Part shown: positions 17,060 through 24,577 of the stretch, one piece after another | How the letters are laid out: each line of letters opens with the position of its first letter | How positions within the stretch are numbered: the stretch's first letter is position 1 | Assembly (NCBI RefSeq): GCF_039872745.1 | Contig: NZ_JBDPZD010000003.1 | Span: forward strand, 372,001 to 436,000 | DNA length: 64,000 bases | From: Pelomonas paludis | GTDB lineage: Bacteria > Pseudomonadota > Gammaproteobacteria > Burkholderiales > Burkholderiaceae_C | Direction: 5' to 3' | Notes under the pieces: model-generated | The model's database searches: none | Told to the model about the DNA's origin: nothing | What the model saw: the letters and a program-made list of their open reading frames with translations, nothing else | Position numbers and translations under genes: made by a program

Positions 17060-18792
17060 CCTTCGGCGCTCTGGGCCCGCACCATGGCGGCATAGGCACC
17101 GTCGCGGGCCAGCAGCTCGGCATGGCTGCCGGACTCGACCAGGCGGCCATTGCCCAGCACGTGGATGCAGTCGGCCGCGCGGATGGTGGAGAGGCGGTGC
17201 GCGATCACGATCAAGGTCTTGCGGCCCTGCCAGGCCTCCAGCGCCTGCTGCACCGCGCGCTCGCTCTCGGTGTCGAGCGCGGAGGTGGCCTCGTCGAAGA
17301 TCCAGATCGGCGCGTCCTTGTAGAGCGCGCGGGCGATGGCGACGCGCTGGCGCTGGCCACCCGAGAGCTTGCTGCCGTTGGCGCCAATGGGGGTCTCCAG
17401 CCCCTCGGGCAGGGTCTGCACAAAGTCCCACAGGTGGGCGGCCTTGAGGGCAGCCTCCAGCCGCGCTTCGTCACGCACCTGCGCGTAGGCGATGTTGTCG
17501 GCCACCGAGGTGTCGAAGAGCACGATGTCCTGCGACACCACGGCGAACTGGCGGCGCAAGCTGGCGCGGGTCAGTTGCTCGATGTCCTGGCCGTCGAGGC
17601 GGATGGCGCCGGCGTCGGGGTGGTCGAAGCCCAGCAGCAGGTGGATGACCGAGCTCTTGCCCGCGCCTGAGGCGCCTACCAGCGCGGTGGTCTGCCCGGC
17701 CGCGAAGCGCAGCGAGAGCCCATCCAGTGCCGGCGTGGTGGCGCCGGGGTAGGTGAGCTGCACGGCGTCGAGCTCGATGTCGCCCTTGGCCGGGCCGGGC
17801 AGTTCCAGCGTGCCCTGGTCCTGCTCCTTGGGCGCGTCCATCAGCTCCATGCAGCCCCGGGCGATGACCATGGCCTGTGTGGCCGGCTGGCTGAGATCCG
17901 ACAGATGGCGCAGCTTGGAGATGAGCAGCAGCAGGGCGGTGACGTACTCGGCAAAGGCCTTGGCGCCTTCGCCCGTGGTGCGGATCTGCCAGACCGCGAT
18001 GACGAGGATCAGCGAGATGCCGATGCTGGCCACGAACTGCGAGGCCGGCTGCGCCAGGGCCGAGGCGGCCGAGGTCTTGAGCGAATTGCGGCGCACCGAC
18101 TGCGCCACCTCGGCAAAGCGCTGGCGCTCCACCGGCACGGCCCCGAACTGCCGGATCACGCGCCAGGCGCGGGCCAGGTCTTCGACGCGATTGGCCAGGT
18201 CGAGCTGGGCGTCATAGGCCTGCGAGGCGACACGCCGCACGCGGTGGTTGACCTTGCGCATCAGCCAGCCCATCAGCGGCGTGACGATGAGGGCGATCAG
18301 CGTGAGCCGCCAGTTGAGCTGGAACAGGAAGACCAGCATCACGATGGCGGGCAGCCCGTCGCGCAGCGCCGCCATGCCGACATTGCCCAGCAGCCACAGG
18401 ATCTGCTGCGGGTCATTGACCACCTTGGTGACCGCCGCGCCCGACTGCATGCGCGTGTAGACCTGGGCATCGAGCCGCAACAGCGACTCGACCAGGGCGG
18501 TGCGGAAGTCCATCACGCTGCGCGTTAGCGTCCACTGGAACAGGTACTGGCCCGCAAAGCTGCACAGCCCGCGCACGGTGAAGAGCCCCACCAGCACGAC
18601 GGGGATCCAGGCCAGGTGGAAGGCATCGCGCTCGAAGCCACCGCCAAACACATAGCCGGTGAGCTTGGGAATGAACCACTCGGTGCCTGCGGCACCCAGG
18701 TAGGCCAGGAAGGTGAGCGCCAGGCCCGCGCGGTGCGGCTTGACGAAGGTCCACAGGCGGGAGGCCAGGGGCTTGGTGGCTTCAGCGGACAT
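17056..18792 (-). CDS. Lipid A export ABC transporter, MsbA family
   Basis: A 578-residue half-transporter, close to the length of E. coli MsbA (582). Six membrane segments occupy about residues 24-310. The nucleotide-binding domain has Walker A GASGAGKSS (373-381), signature LSGGQ (476-480) and Walker B ending D500-E501. The family flips lipid A-core across the inner membrane, which fits the adjoining LPS-type genes. The ATG at 18792 is chosen because the longer open frame runs into the inverted repeat upstream. Transcription must start inside or next to that 167-bp palindrome. Confidence 0.85.
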   Translation of the reverse strand: MSAEATKPLASRLWTFVKPHRAGLALTFLAYLGAAGTEWFIPKLTGYVFGGGFERDAFHLAWIPVVLVGLFTVRGLCSFAGQYLFQWTLTRSVMDFRTALVESLLRLDAQVYTRMQSGAAVTKVVNDPQQILWLLGNVGMAALRDGLPAIVMLVFLFQLNWRLTLIALIVTPLMGWLMRKVNHRVRRVASQAYDAQLDLANRVEDLARAWRVIRQFGAVPVERQRFAEVAQSVRRNSLKTSAASALAQPASQFVASIGISLILVIAVWQIRTTGEGAKAFAEYVTALLLLISKLRHLSDLSQPATQAMVIARGCMELMDAPKEQDQGTLELPGPAKGDIELDAVQLTYPGATTPALDGLSLRFAAGQTTALVGASGAGKSSVIHLLLGFDHPDAGAIRLDGQDIEQLTRASLRRQFAVVSQDIVLFDTSVADNIAYAQVRDEARLEAALKAAHLWDFVQTLPEGLETPIGANGSKLSGGQRQRVAIARALYKDAPIWIFDEATSALDTESERAVQQALEAWQGRKTLIVIAHRLSTIRAADCIHVLGNGRLVESGSHAELLARDGAYAAMVRAQSAEG

Positions 18793-18830
18793 AGGGGCGC
18801 GATTGTCGTTCCTATACTCGCCCGCCATGC

Positions 18831-18997
18831 CTGAGAGCTTGAGAGTCTTTCGTCCATGCCCGCCTTGCACGCCAAAACACCCCCGCTCGTCGTTGCAAAT
18901 GCGCGCCATAGCCCGAGCTATGGCTGTGCTTTGCACCTAGATCGGGGGCGTTTTGACCCGCCTTTCGGGCTCGGCCGAAAAACTCTCAAGCTCTGAG
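18831..18997. repeat. 167-bp imperfect palindrome between divergent genes
   Basis: The outer arms are CTGAGAGCTTGAGAGT (18831-18846) and ACTCTCAAGCTCTGAG (18982-18997), complementary at 15 of 16 positions. The inner stem is GCCATAGC (18905-18912) and GCTATGGC (18917-18924) around a 4-base loop. The stretches between (for example CCAAAAC.CCCCCG on the left and CGGGGGCGTTTTG on the right) also pair, with the same centre at 18914/18915, so the whole segment can form one long hairpin. It fills most of the 225 bases between the msbA-like and glycosyltransferase starts. It may be a non-autonomous mobile repeat or a structured regulatory element. Confidence 0.85.
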
Positions 18998-19017
18998 CCT
19001 CACCCAGCCGACGCCCC

Positions 19018-20130
19018 ATGCAAGGTCAGCAACGTCCCCGCGTCGTGCACTTCGTGACCGGGGGCTTTTCGGGCGCAACCCAGGTGGCCGTTGACCTGTG
19101 CCGCGCCGCCCGGCGCTCGGGCCCTTTCGAGCCCGTGCTGGTGTTGCGCCGCAAGCGGCACACGCCGATGCAGCGCGTCGAGGCGCTGCGGGCCGAGGGG
19201 CTGGAGGTGCATCTGGTGTCGGGCTGGGCGCATGCGGTCACGGTGGCACAGCTGGCGGCGCTGCTGCGCGCGCTGCAGCCCCAGGCCGTGCTGGCGCATG
19301 GCTTCCCCGAGCACCTGCTGGGCCGCCGCGCGGGGCTCAAGGCGGGCGTGCCGGTGCTGGTGCAGGTGGAGCACAACACGCTTGAGCGCTACACGCCGTG
19401 GTCGCGTTGGTGGACGCGGCGCCTGGCGCAGCACAGCGCGGCGTTGGTGGGCGTGTCCGAGGGCGCGCGGCAGACGCTGCTGCGCCTGGGCCTGCCGCCA
19501 GATAAGACGCTGGCAATCCCGAACGGCATCGACCTCACGCGCTTCGCGGCAGCCGACGCGCAGCCCTTTGATCGGCGCCTGCCGCAGATCCTGATGTCGG
19601 CCCGCTTCGCACGCCAGAAGGACCAGCCGACCCTGATCCGCGCGCTGGCGCGGCTGCGCGAGCAAGGCCCGCAGCCCCGCCTGGTGCTGGCAGGCACGGG
19701 CTCGGGCCGTGCCGAGCAGGCCTGCCGTGCGCTGGCGCAGCAACTGGGGGTGCTTGACCAGATCGACTGGGTTGGGCACGTGGCCGACTTGCCGGCGCGC
19801 CTGATGCAGACGCGCATCTTCGTGCTGTCCACGCACTGGGAAGGCATGCCCCTGGCCCTGGTCGAGGCGATGGCCGCAGGCTGCGCCTGTGTGGCCAGCA
19901 ATGTGCCCGGTGTGGAAGGCGTGCTGGAAGACGGTGTGACGGGCTTGCTGGTGCCCGAGGCCGACCCCGAGGCGTTGGCGGCGGCCCTGGCCCGCTTGCT
20001 GGGCGACGAGGCCTTGGCGGCGCGGCTGGGGGCGGCTGCGCGCGAGCAGGCGCTGCATGCCCACAGCCAGGCGTTGATGCTGGCGCGCTACGAGGCCTTG
20101 CTGGCGGCCGTGGCGCGGCCGAGCCAATAG
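19018..20130 (+). CDS. Glycosyltransferase family 4
   Basis: A 370-residue GT-B fold enzyme. The N-terminal domain shows the glycine-rich acceptor loop GGFSGATQVA, and the C-terminal domain has the donor-binding block STHWEGMPLALVEAMAAG with the EX7E pattern, followed by GVTGLLVPEADPEALA. It would transfer a sugar from a nucleotide donor during LPS or capsule assembly; sugar and acceptor are unknown. The gene starts 20 bases after the long palindrome and overlaps the 3' end of the converging GT2 gene by 43 bases. Confidence 0.88.
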   Translation: MQGQQRPRVVHFVTGGFSGATQVAVDLCRAARRSGPFEPVLVLRRKRHTPMQRVEALRAEGLEVHLVSGWAHAVTVAQLAALLRALQPQAVLAHGFPEHLLGRRAGLKAGVPVLVQVEHNTLERYTPWSRWWTRRLAQHSAALVGVSEGARQTLLRLGLPPDKTLAIPNGIDLTRFAAADAQPFDRRLPQILMSARFARQKDQPTLIRALARLREQGPQPRLVLAGTGSGRAEQACRALAQQLGVLDQIDWVGHVADLPARLMQTRIFVLSTHWEGMPLALVEAMAAGCACVASNVPGVEGVLEDGVTGLLVPEADPEALAAALARLLGDEALAARLGAAAREQALHAHSQALMLARYEALLAAVARPSQ

Positions 20131-21095
20131 CCCACGCGCAGCGCCCGCCACCACCAGCCGCGTGCGCGGCAGCCGGCCACGACGGCGGCAGGCGCCAGCG
20201 GGCTCATGGCCTCGAAGGACTGCAGGTGCTGGGCCAGGCGCGCCGGGTCGCCCCGGCGACCCTCGAAGCGGCAGGCCGTGACGAAGGTCTTGGCGGCGTA
20301 GTAGCCGGCGGCAAAGTCGGTCTCGGCCCCGAGCGAAGGGAGCTGGGCGGCCAGCAGCGCGGGCACCGGCGCCAGCGCGGCCATCATGTCGTCCACCTTG
20401 CGGACGGTGTTGCTGGCGAGGATGCTGCCAGCGCGCTGGCGGTAGCCCACCCAGACGCTGTCCATGTAGACGTAGCTGCGCGCGCGCAGCAGCAGCGCGG
20501 GCGTGGTGGCCATGTCCTCGAAGTAGCGGCCGACCGGGAAGCGCAGCCCCTCCCAGAGTTCGCGGCGGGCGATCTTGCTCCAGCTGTGCAGGTGGCCTCG
20601 GTCAAACGCGCCGCGCAGCAGGGCCGCGCGGTCGCTCAGCCGGGTGCGGGGTGGGCCGGCAAAGGTGTGGAAGTGCAGCTCGCCGCGCAGGCGGTGCTTG
20701 AGCTGGAAGCGCTCGCGCACGGTGCGGAAGTCGCAAAGCACCAGATCCGGTGCTTGAAAGCGTTCGAGGCAGGCCTGCAGGTCTCGCACGCTGCCGGGCA
20801 GCAGCAGGTCGTCCGAGTCGAGGAACCAGACGTAGTCGCCCTGGGCGGCATCCAGCAAGGTGTTGCGGGCCGCGCTGAGGCCGCCGTTCTGGGCGTGACG
20901 CAGCAGCTGGACCTGAGGCGCGTGCCGCGCAGCCAGCTCGGCGGCGAGGCGGTCGCTGCCGTCGGTCGAGCAATCCTCCAGCATCAGCACCTCAACGCCT
21001 TCGATGCCGTCCTGCAGCACCGAGGCCAGGCACTCGGCCAGGAAGGGCCGGACGTTGTAGACCGGGATGAGGACGCTGAGCCAGGACTTGTTCAC
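20088..21095 (-). CDS. Glycosyltransferase family 2
   Basis: A 335-residue GT-A fold enzyme. The N-terminus SVLIPVYNVRPFLAECLASV and the nucleotide-sugar and metal-binding motif D93-S-D-D96 (WFLDSDDLLLPG) are diagnostic. It is the last gene of the minus-strand lapA-lapB-glycosyltransferase-Kdo hydroxylase run, only 6 bases after the Kdo hydroxylase stop, so it likely adds a core or O-antigen sugar. The C-terminus is unusual only in overlapping the converging GT4 gene by 43 bases. Confidence 0.87.
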   Translation of the reverse strand: MNKSWLSVLIPVYNVRPFLAECLASVLQDGIEGVEVLMLEDCSTDGSDRLAAELAARHAPQVQLLRHAQNGGLSAARNTLLDAAQGDYVWFLDSDDLLLPGSVRDLQACLERFQAPDLVLCDFRTVRERFQLKHRLRGELHFHTFAGPPRTRLSDRAALLRGAFDRGHLHSWSKIARRELWEGLRFPVGRYFEDMATTPALLLRARSYVYMDSVWVGYRQRAGSILASNTVRKVDDMMAALAPVPALLAAQLPSLGAETDFAAGYYAAKTFVTACRFEGRRGDPARLAQHLQSFEAMSPLAPAAVVAGCRARGWWWRALRVGYWLGRATAASKAS

Positions 21096-21101
21096 AGGCT
21101 C

Positions 21102-21965
21102 TCAGGTCAGGCGCCGCCCCAGCTGTCGCTCCAGGATGGCCAGCGGGCTGGCTTGCGGGTTGCATTGGTGCTGGGCGGCCAGGTGCAGGGTCTGCTCCAT
21201 CATGTACTGACCCGACATCGCTGCGTGGGAGGTCTGGTCCGAGAAGCAGACCCAGGTGGACCCCGGCGGAAAGGCGTGCGTGAGCTGCGGGCAGTCGCGC
21301 TGGTAGGCCATGTCGGCCTTCATGCCGTCGTGCAGCTGCAGCATCAGGTGGTCGTACTCGCTGCGCAGCGACTTGGTGACGCGCAGGGTCTTGAGTGCGT
21401 GCGCCTGCCAGGGGGTGTATCGCTTGGCGCGTGGCACGAAGTGCCGGGCGATGGCGTCAAAGGGCTCGCCGACGCGCCAGACGCGCGCTTCGTCGTGCGG
21501 ATTGACATTGGTGAAGACGCGCAGGATGCGTTCGCCGCGGTTGGGGCGGGACGGGAAGGCATCGACATGCAGCCGGCGGTCGTCGGCCCGCCAGGACTGC
21601 TGGCGGGACTCGACCTGGCTGGGGCGCAGGCTCGCTGGTGCCGCGCGCAGGTGCGTGCGGTAGCTAGGCGCGATGGCATCGATCAACGCCCGCGCCTGGC
21701 TGGCGAAGCGGCCGATCATGGCGCCGAGCCGCCCGTGCTCGGTGCCCGTGACGGCGGCGCCTGCAAGGTTGCCATCCGGCCGCAGGCTGATGTTGCGGGA
21801 CTTGGGGTCGCGCACATCGGGGCGCAGCAGCGCGGTCTCGTCCCGGTCCAGCTCAAAGCGCAGGGCCGGGAAGAACAACACCTTGCCCGCTTCCAGCTCA
21901 GACACCAGGCCGCCCAGCGCGGCCGACCAGTCGGTGGCTGCCACGGTGACGATGGCGTCCAGCAT
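21102..21965 (-). CDS. kdoO: Kdo hydroxylase (Fe(II)/2-oxoglutarate-type)
   Basis: A 287-residue protein of the Kdo 3-hydroxylase family, which hydroxylates the outer Kdo sugar of LPS to Ko. Probable iron ligands are His133 and Asp135 (RLHVDAFPSRP) and His247 (SDQTSHAAMSG). The surrounding wording ERILRVFTNVNPH, VWRVGEPFD and SEYDHLMLQLHD is characteristic of the Burkholderiales family. The ATG at 21965 follows a GGAGGGAG site and overlaps the stop of the upstream glycosyltransferase (TGATG). It sits among LPS assembly genes, consistent with the function. Confidence 0.82.
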   Translation of the reverse strand: MLDAIVTVAATDWSAALGGLVSELEAGKVLFFPALRFELDRDETALLRPDVRDPKSRNISLRPDGNLAGAAVTGTEHGRLGAMIGRFASQARALIDAIAPSYRTHLRAAPASLRPSQVESRQQSWRADDRRLHVDAFPSRPNRGERILRVFTNVNPHDEARVWRVGEPFDAIARHFVPRAKRYTPWQAHALKTLRVTKSLRSEYDHLMLQLHDGMKADMAYQRDCPQLTHAFPPGSTWVCFSDQTSHAAMSGQYMMEQTLHLAAQHQCNPQASPLAILERQLGRRLT

Positions 21966-22723
21966 CACTCCCTCCAGTGGTCGGAGATCCAGCGGGCCGG
22001 CCGGGCGTGGCGCCAATTGCCATTGCTGCGGCCGACCAAGGCATCGGGCGGGTTCATCACGCCGTGGAAGACCAGCACGCGTGCGCCCGCAGGGATGAAG
22101 GGGTCGCGCCAGTAGCTGGTGGGCCACAGCGGCAGGCAGTGGTACTTGAAGCTGGCGCACCAGTGCTTGGGCCAGTAGCCGAGCTTGCCCTGGGCGGCCA
22201 GGTGGTGGCTGAGGAATTCCTGCTCGTTGCGGTACTTGGCGCGGACCTCGTCCTGGTGATCGATGAAGTGCTGCAGCACGTCGGCATGGGCGCCGAGCCG
22301 GAAGCGGTAGACCGAGGAGTTGCCGGTGACGCGCCAGGGGCGCTTCCAGTCCTTGATGATCAGGAACTCGCCGGGCACTTCGAAGAACTCGGTCAGGTCG
22401 CCGACGATGACGACGTCGAGGTCGAGGAAGAGGGCGGTGCCTTGCAGGCCGAAGAGGTCAGCCTGGTAGGTGCCGAGCTTCTTCCAGCCACCATCGCGCT
22501 TGCCGGCCTTGGCGTGGGTCTCGGGCAGCGGCAGGCACTCGACCTCGGGGCGCACGCCGGCCGAGTCATCGGTGAAGCAGACAAAGCGGAACGCACCCTT
22601 GAGGTGGCGCGCGGCCATGCCGTAGAGGCGGTTGACGTACTCGGGGCCGTACTTGGTGCCCCACTTCATGCAGATGATGAATCTCTGCTGATCGGGAGCG
22701 GTGGGCGGGTTGACGGCGCTCAT
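21965..22723 (-). CDS. Glycosyltransferase with DxD motif (GT8-like)
   Basis: A 252-residue cytoplasmic protein with the metal-binding motif D101-L-D103 (FLDLDVVIVGDL) and the opening FIICMKWGTKYGPEYVNRLY, typical of small glycosyltransferases found in LPS clusters. The start is the ATG at 22723, preceded by GAGGA; an upstream adjacent TTG is less likely. Its start overlaps the lapB stop and its own stop overlaps the Kdo hydroxylase start (both TGATG), showing tight translational coupling within an LPS operon. Sugar donor unknown. Confidence 0.78.
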   Translation of the reverse strand: MSAVNPPTAPDQQRFIICMKWGTKYGPEYVNRLYGMAARHLKGAFRFVCFTDDSAGVRPEVECLPLPETHAKAGKRDGGWKKLGTYQADLFGLQGTALFLDLDVVIVGDLTEFFEVPGEFLIIKDWKRPWRVTGNSSVYRFRLGAHADVLQHFIDHQDEVRAKYRNEQEFLSHHLAAQGKLGYWPKHWCASFKYHCLPLWPTSYWRDPFIPAGARVLVFHGVMNPPDALVGRSNGNWRHARPARWISDHWRE

Positions 22724-23880
22724 CAAGCGAGTTCCTCAACGGAGGTTGGGGGGTAGCTGTCCCAGCTGAGGCAGCCAGGGCATTGCCAGAAGTAGTGGGC
22801 CGCTTCAAAACCGCAGGCGGCGCAGCGGTAACGGCGCAAGGGGCGGCAGGCGTGCTCCAGGGTCTGCAGCAGCGGGGCTTGCTCGTCGGCGGGCAGGGCC
22901 GGCGCCTCCAGCTTGAACAGCTCGGTGGCGGCGGAGAGCGAGGGCGAGAGGGCGGGGGCGGCCTTGAGGTGGCGCACCAGGCGGCTGCGGTGCCCGGCGG
23001 GGTCCAGCAGCTCCAGCGCACGCAGCAAGGGCATGCTCGGCGCCTGCTCATAGCGGGCGCTCAGGGTCTGCAACGCAGCCGCCTGGCGCTGGAGGCCCTG
23101 GGCCAGCTGGGCGTAGTCCATGGCCACGAGGTTGAAGGCCGGCGGGTTGGTGCTGAGCAGGCGGTTGAACTGCTCGAAGGCGGCGGGCGCATCACCACCT
23201 TGGGCCAGCAGTTGGCCCAGCAGCACGTAGGCGCGCGCGGCCTCGGGGGCGCGCTTCTGGGCTTGGTGCAGCAGGCTCTGGGCCAGGTCGGGGTGGCCTT
23301 GGCTCTGGGCGACCAGGGCCTGCTCGCACAGGTAATGGGCAATGCGCTGCGCGAAGGAGCCGGTGCCGGCGGCTTCCAACTCGGCGGCGACCTCGGCCGC
23401 GCGGGCCCAGTCGCGTGAACGCTCAAAGAGCGACAGCAGGGCCAACCGGGCCTCCCGCTCGAAGGCGGTGCCGCGCAGCTCGCTGTAGGCGGCCTCGGCG
23501 CGGTCGAAGAGGCCGGCCTTGAAGAAGTCCTGCGCCAGCTCGTGCTGGGCGCGCTCGCGGTCGGGTTTGCTGAGGTCGGCGCGGCGCAGCAGGTGCTCGT
23601 GCACGCGCACGGCGCGCTCGGTCTCGCCCCGGCGGCGGAACAGGCTGCCAAGGGCGAAGTGGAGCTCGGTGGTGTCGGGGTCGTTCTGGACGGCTTCGAT
23701 GAAGGCGTCGATGGCCTTGTCCTGTTGCTCGTTCAGCAGCAGGTTCAGACCCTTGAAGTAGGGCTTGGGCGATTCGCGCTGCTCGCGCTTCCATTGCCGG
23801 GCGTCGAGCTTGGAGGCCAGCCAGCCGAGCGCAAACGCGACCGGCAGCACGAACAGCAGCCAGCGGGGATCAAACTCCAT
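22723..23880 (-). CDS. lapB: Lipopolysaccharide assembly protein LapB
   Basis: A 385-residue inner-membrane-anchored protein. One N-terminal membrane segment (about 7-22) is followed by tetratricopeptide repeats (about 45-330) and a C-terminal rubredoxin-like zinc ribbon with four Cys in two pairs (CAAC and CPGC). In E. coli LapB controls LPS synthesis by presenting LpxC to FtsH. The ATG at 23880 is within the 3' end of lapA (11-base overlap), the conserved lapA-lapB arrangement. Confidence 0.92.
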   Translation of the reverse strand: MEFDPRWLLFVLPVAFALGWLASKLDARQWKREQRESPKPYFKGLNLLLNEQQDKAIDAFIEAVQNDPDTTELHFALGSLFRRRGETERAVRVHEHLLRRADLSKPDRERAQHELAQDFFKAGLFDRAEAAYSELRGTAFEREARLALLSLFERSRDWARAAEVAAELEAAGTGSFAQRIAHYLCEQALVAQSQGHPDLAQSLLHQAQKRAPEAARAYVLLGQLLAQGGDAPAAFEQFNRLLSTNPPAFNLVAMDYAQLAQGLQRQAAALQTLSARYEQAPSMPLLRALELLDPAGHRSRLVRHLKAAPALSPSLSAATELFKLEAPALPADEQAPLLQTLEHACRPLRRYRCAACGFEAAHYFWQCPGCLSWDSYPPTSVEELA

Positions 23881-24160
23881 CTTGATGCGGCGGCGCGGCG
23901 GCAGGCGCCGGCGGTGGTGTGGGGTCGGCCAGGGCCTCGCTGCGGCGGGCGGCGCGGCGGTGGTGCCACCAGGCCGGCACCATGGCCAGGACACCAAACG
24001 CACAGCCGCAACCAAAGGCGATCAGCACGATGATGATCTGCGGCATGCGCCATTCATGCCCGAAGAACCAGCGCAGGCTGGCTTCGTGGTTGTTGTTCAG
24101 CGCAAAGGCGAACAGCGCAAAGAACAGGAAGCCGCGCAGCAACCAGACCAGGGTGCGCAT
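23870..24160 (-). CDS. lapA: LapA-domain inner-membrane protein (DUF1049)
   Basis: A 96-residue protein with two membrane segments (about 5-21 and 41-63) separated by a short loop FGHEWRMPQ, the LapA pattern, then a basic and proline-rich cytoplasmic tail. It partners LapB in regulating LPS synthesis. The gene lies 15 bases downstream of ihfB and overlaps lapB by 11 bases, so ihfB-lapA-lapB and the LPS genes probably share a transcript. Confidence 0.88.
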   Translation of the reverse strand: MRTLVWLLRGFLFFALFAFALNNNHEASLRWFFGHEWRMPQIIIVLIAFGCGCAFGVLAMVPAWWHHRRAARRSEALADPTPPPAPAAAPPHQDGV

Positions 24161-24175
24161 GGGCGAATGCCTCTC

Positions 24176-24472
24176 TCAGTCCTTCACGGGCAGGTTGGCG
24201 TCCACGCTCTCGCGCAGGGCCTTGCCGGGCTTGAAGTGGGGCGCCAGCTTCTCGGGGATCTGGACTTGTTCGCCGCTGCGCGGGTTGCGGCCCATGCGAG
24301 GCGGGCGGCGGCTGATGGAGAAGCTGCCAAAGCCCCGGATCTCGATGCGATGGCCGCGCGCCAGGGCGTCGCTCATGGCGTCGAGGATGGTCTTGACCGC
24401 GAATTCGGTGTCACGCTGGGTCAGCTGCGGAAAGCGGTCGGCGAGCAGGGTGACGAGGTCGGAGCGGGTCAT
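24176..24472 (-). CDS. ihfB: Integration host factor subunit beta
   Basis: A 98-residue DNA-bending protein of the HU/IHF family, near the usual 94 residues. Family features are MTRSDLV at the start, EIRGFGSFSISRRPPRMGRNPRSG in the beta arms (cited here only as the family's DNA-contact region around residues 45-68) and the C-terminal KPGKALRE. The ATG at 24472 is the conserved start. rpsA lies upstream, the standard proteobacterial order cmk-rpsA-ihfB, with a hairpin between them. Confidence 0.95.
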   Translation of the reverse strand: MTRSDLVTLLADRFPQLTQRDTEFAVKTILDAMSDALARGHRIEIRGFGSFSISRRPPRMGRNPRSGEQVQIPEKLAPHFKPGKALRESVDANLPVKD

Positions 24473-24489
24473 GGCTGAAACGCTGGAAG

Positions 24490-24524
24490 TGAAACAGGCT
24501 CGCGGTGGCAACACTGCGAGCCTG
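24490..24524 (-). terminator. Hairpin between rpsA and ihfB
   Basis: On the minus strand a perfect 9-base inverted repeat, CAGGCTCGC (24516-24524) and GCGAGCCTG (24495-24503), is followed by TTTC. The T run is short, so it may be a partial terminator that lowers expression of ihfB relative to rpsA, or an RNA processing site. A second GC-rich inverted repeat lies just before it (around 24540-24560). Confidence 0.55.
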
Positions 24525-24577
24525 TGGGAGAGCATACCCGCCGGCCCCGTTGCGGGACCGGCGTGTCAACCCGGAGC

